Shown here: positions 5,604 to 5,733 of the stretch, piece after piece
How positions within the stretch are numbered: position 1 is the stretch's first letter
Layout of the letters: each line of letters starts with the position of its first letter
NCBI GenBank assembly: GCA_027073945.1
Contig: JALTEL010000583.1
Span: forward strand, 1-5,733
Direction of reading: 5' to 3'
Source of the DNA: Caldifarciminota bacterium
GTDB taxonomy: Bacteria > WOR-3 > Hydrothermia > UBA1063 > CAJXJZ01
DNA length: 5,733 bases
Notes under the pieces: model-generated
Databases searched by the model: none
The model's input: the letters and a program-made list of their open reading frames with translations, nothing else
What the model was told of the DNA's origin: nothing
Translations under genes and position numbers: made by a program

Positions 5604-5733
5604 TGACTCGTTATTCCTCAAAAATAATTGCACCGAAGGGGATAATGTTTCCTCAAAATAAAGGTGACAAAAATAGAGAAACGATAAGAGTTTCAAAAAC
5701 AATAGGAGGGAGCTCCCGGGATAGTGTATCCTA
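5603..5733 (+). CDS. Doubtful open frame running off the right edge
   Basis: ATG 5603 opens a frame with no stop to the window edge (43 codons, beginning MTRYSSKIIAPKG). A second in-frame ATG at 5645 has AAGGGG (5636-5641) a few bases before it, a closer match to a ribosome site. The residues are mostly polar and charged and recall no family to me. It would be divergent from the cyclase and would overlap the cyclase -35 box if started at 5603. No clear plus-strand promoter is seen. An open run of this length can arise by chance. Confidence 0.2.
   Translation, partial: MTRYSSKIIAPKGIMFPQNKGDKNRETIRVSKTIGGSSRDSVS
5614..5660. repeat. Near-direct repeat upstream of the cyclase promoter
   Basis: TTCCTCAAAAATA (5614-5626) and TTCCTCAAAATA (5649-5660) differ by one A and start 35 bases apart, between three and three and a half helical turns. 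In the direction of the cyclase they read TATTTTTGAGGAA and TATTTTGAGGAA. The nearer copy is centred about 52 bases before the expected start point, next to the weak -35 box, a common place for activator sites. In AT-rich DNA the A-run part is unremarkable; the shared TTCCTC is what makes it notable. Confidence 0.35.
5703..5733. repeat. GC-rich overlapping palindromes at the right edge
   Basis: GGGAGCTCCC (5708-5717) and TCCCGGGA (5714-5721) are perfect palindromes sharing four bases, and GGATA-GTG-TATCC (5719-5731) is a perfect 5-base hairpin. TAGGA (5703-5707) can also pair with TCCTA (5729-5733). The patch is much richer in GC than its surroundings. No T-run is visible before the window ends, so a terminator cannot be confirmed. 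It could be a terminator stem, a protein site or the edge of a dispersed repeat. Confidence 0.3.

Overview
The window is AT-rich bacterial DNA. Arginine codons are mostly AGA/AGG, isoleucine ATA is frequent, and the clearest genes carry strong AGGAGG-type ribosome sites. A predicted lipoprotein, a secreted protein with a Sec-type signal peptide and a GGDEF enzyme with an intact inhibitory site suggest a diderm bacterium. The gene mix (NifX-like protein with a neighbouring small methyltransferase) is common in anaerobes, but the sequence alone does not give the species or phylum.

Layout. Positions 1-337 have no long gene. They hold a good leftward promoter with a palindrome over its start point, the first 20 codons of what may be a leftward gene, a short 59-codon open frame with one membrane segment, and a good rightward promoter (TTGATT-17-TATAAT) that should serve the first operon. 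Operon A (338-3077) is a secreted protein joining a lipocalin-like module, ankyrin repeats and WD40-like/TolB-like blades. It overlaps by 14 bases a predicted lipoprotein that looks like a beta-propeller. Positions 3078-3236 hold a near-consensus promoter with a perfect inverted repeat between its -35 and -10. Operon B (3237-4475) has three overlapping genes: a 74-residue single-pass membrane peptide with a Gly/Arg-rich tail, a class I SAM-dependent methyltransferase, and a NifX/NifB-type cluster-binding protein. On the minus strand a GAF-GGDEF diguanylate cyclase (4495-5562) converges on operon B with only 19 bases between stop codons. Its promoter would give an almost leaderless mRNA. The last 170 bases hold that promoter, a near-direct repeat upstream of it, a doubtful open frame and GC-rich palindromes cut by the window edge.

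How the parts may work together. Operon A products should both act outside the cytoplasm, probably as a pair at the cell envelope (inference from signal sequences, repeat domains and the gene overlap). Operon B looks like one of the small accessory clusters around stand-alone NifX-like proteins, whose role is not established; nothing here indicates nitrogen fixation. The cyclase is a separate c-di-GMP signalling gene. No mobile element, tRNA, rRNA or CRISPR array was seen.
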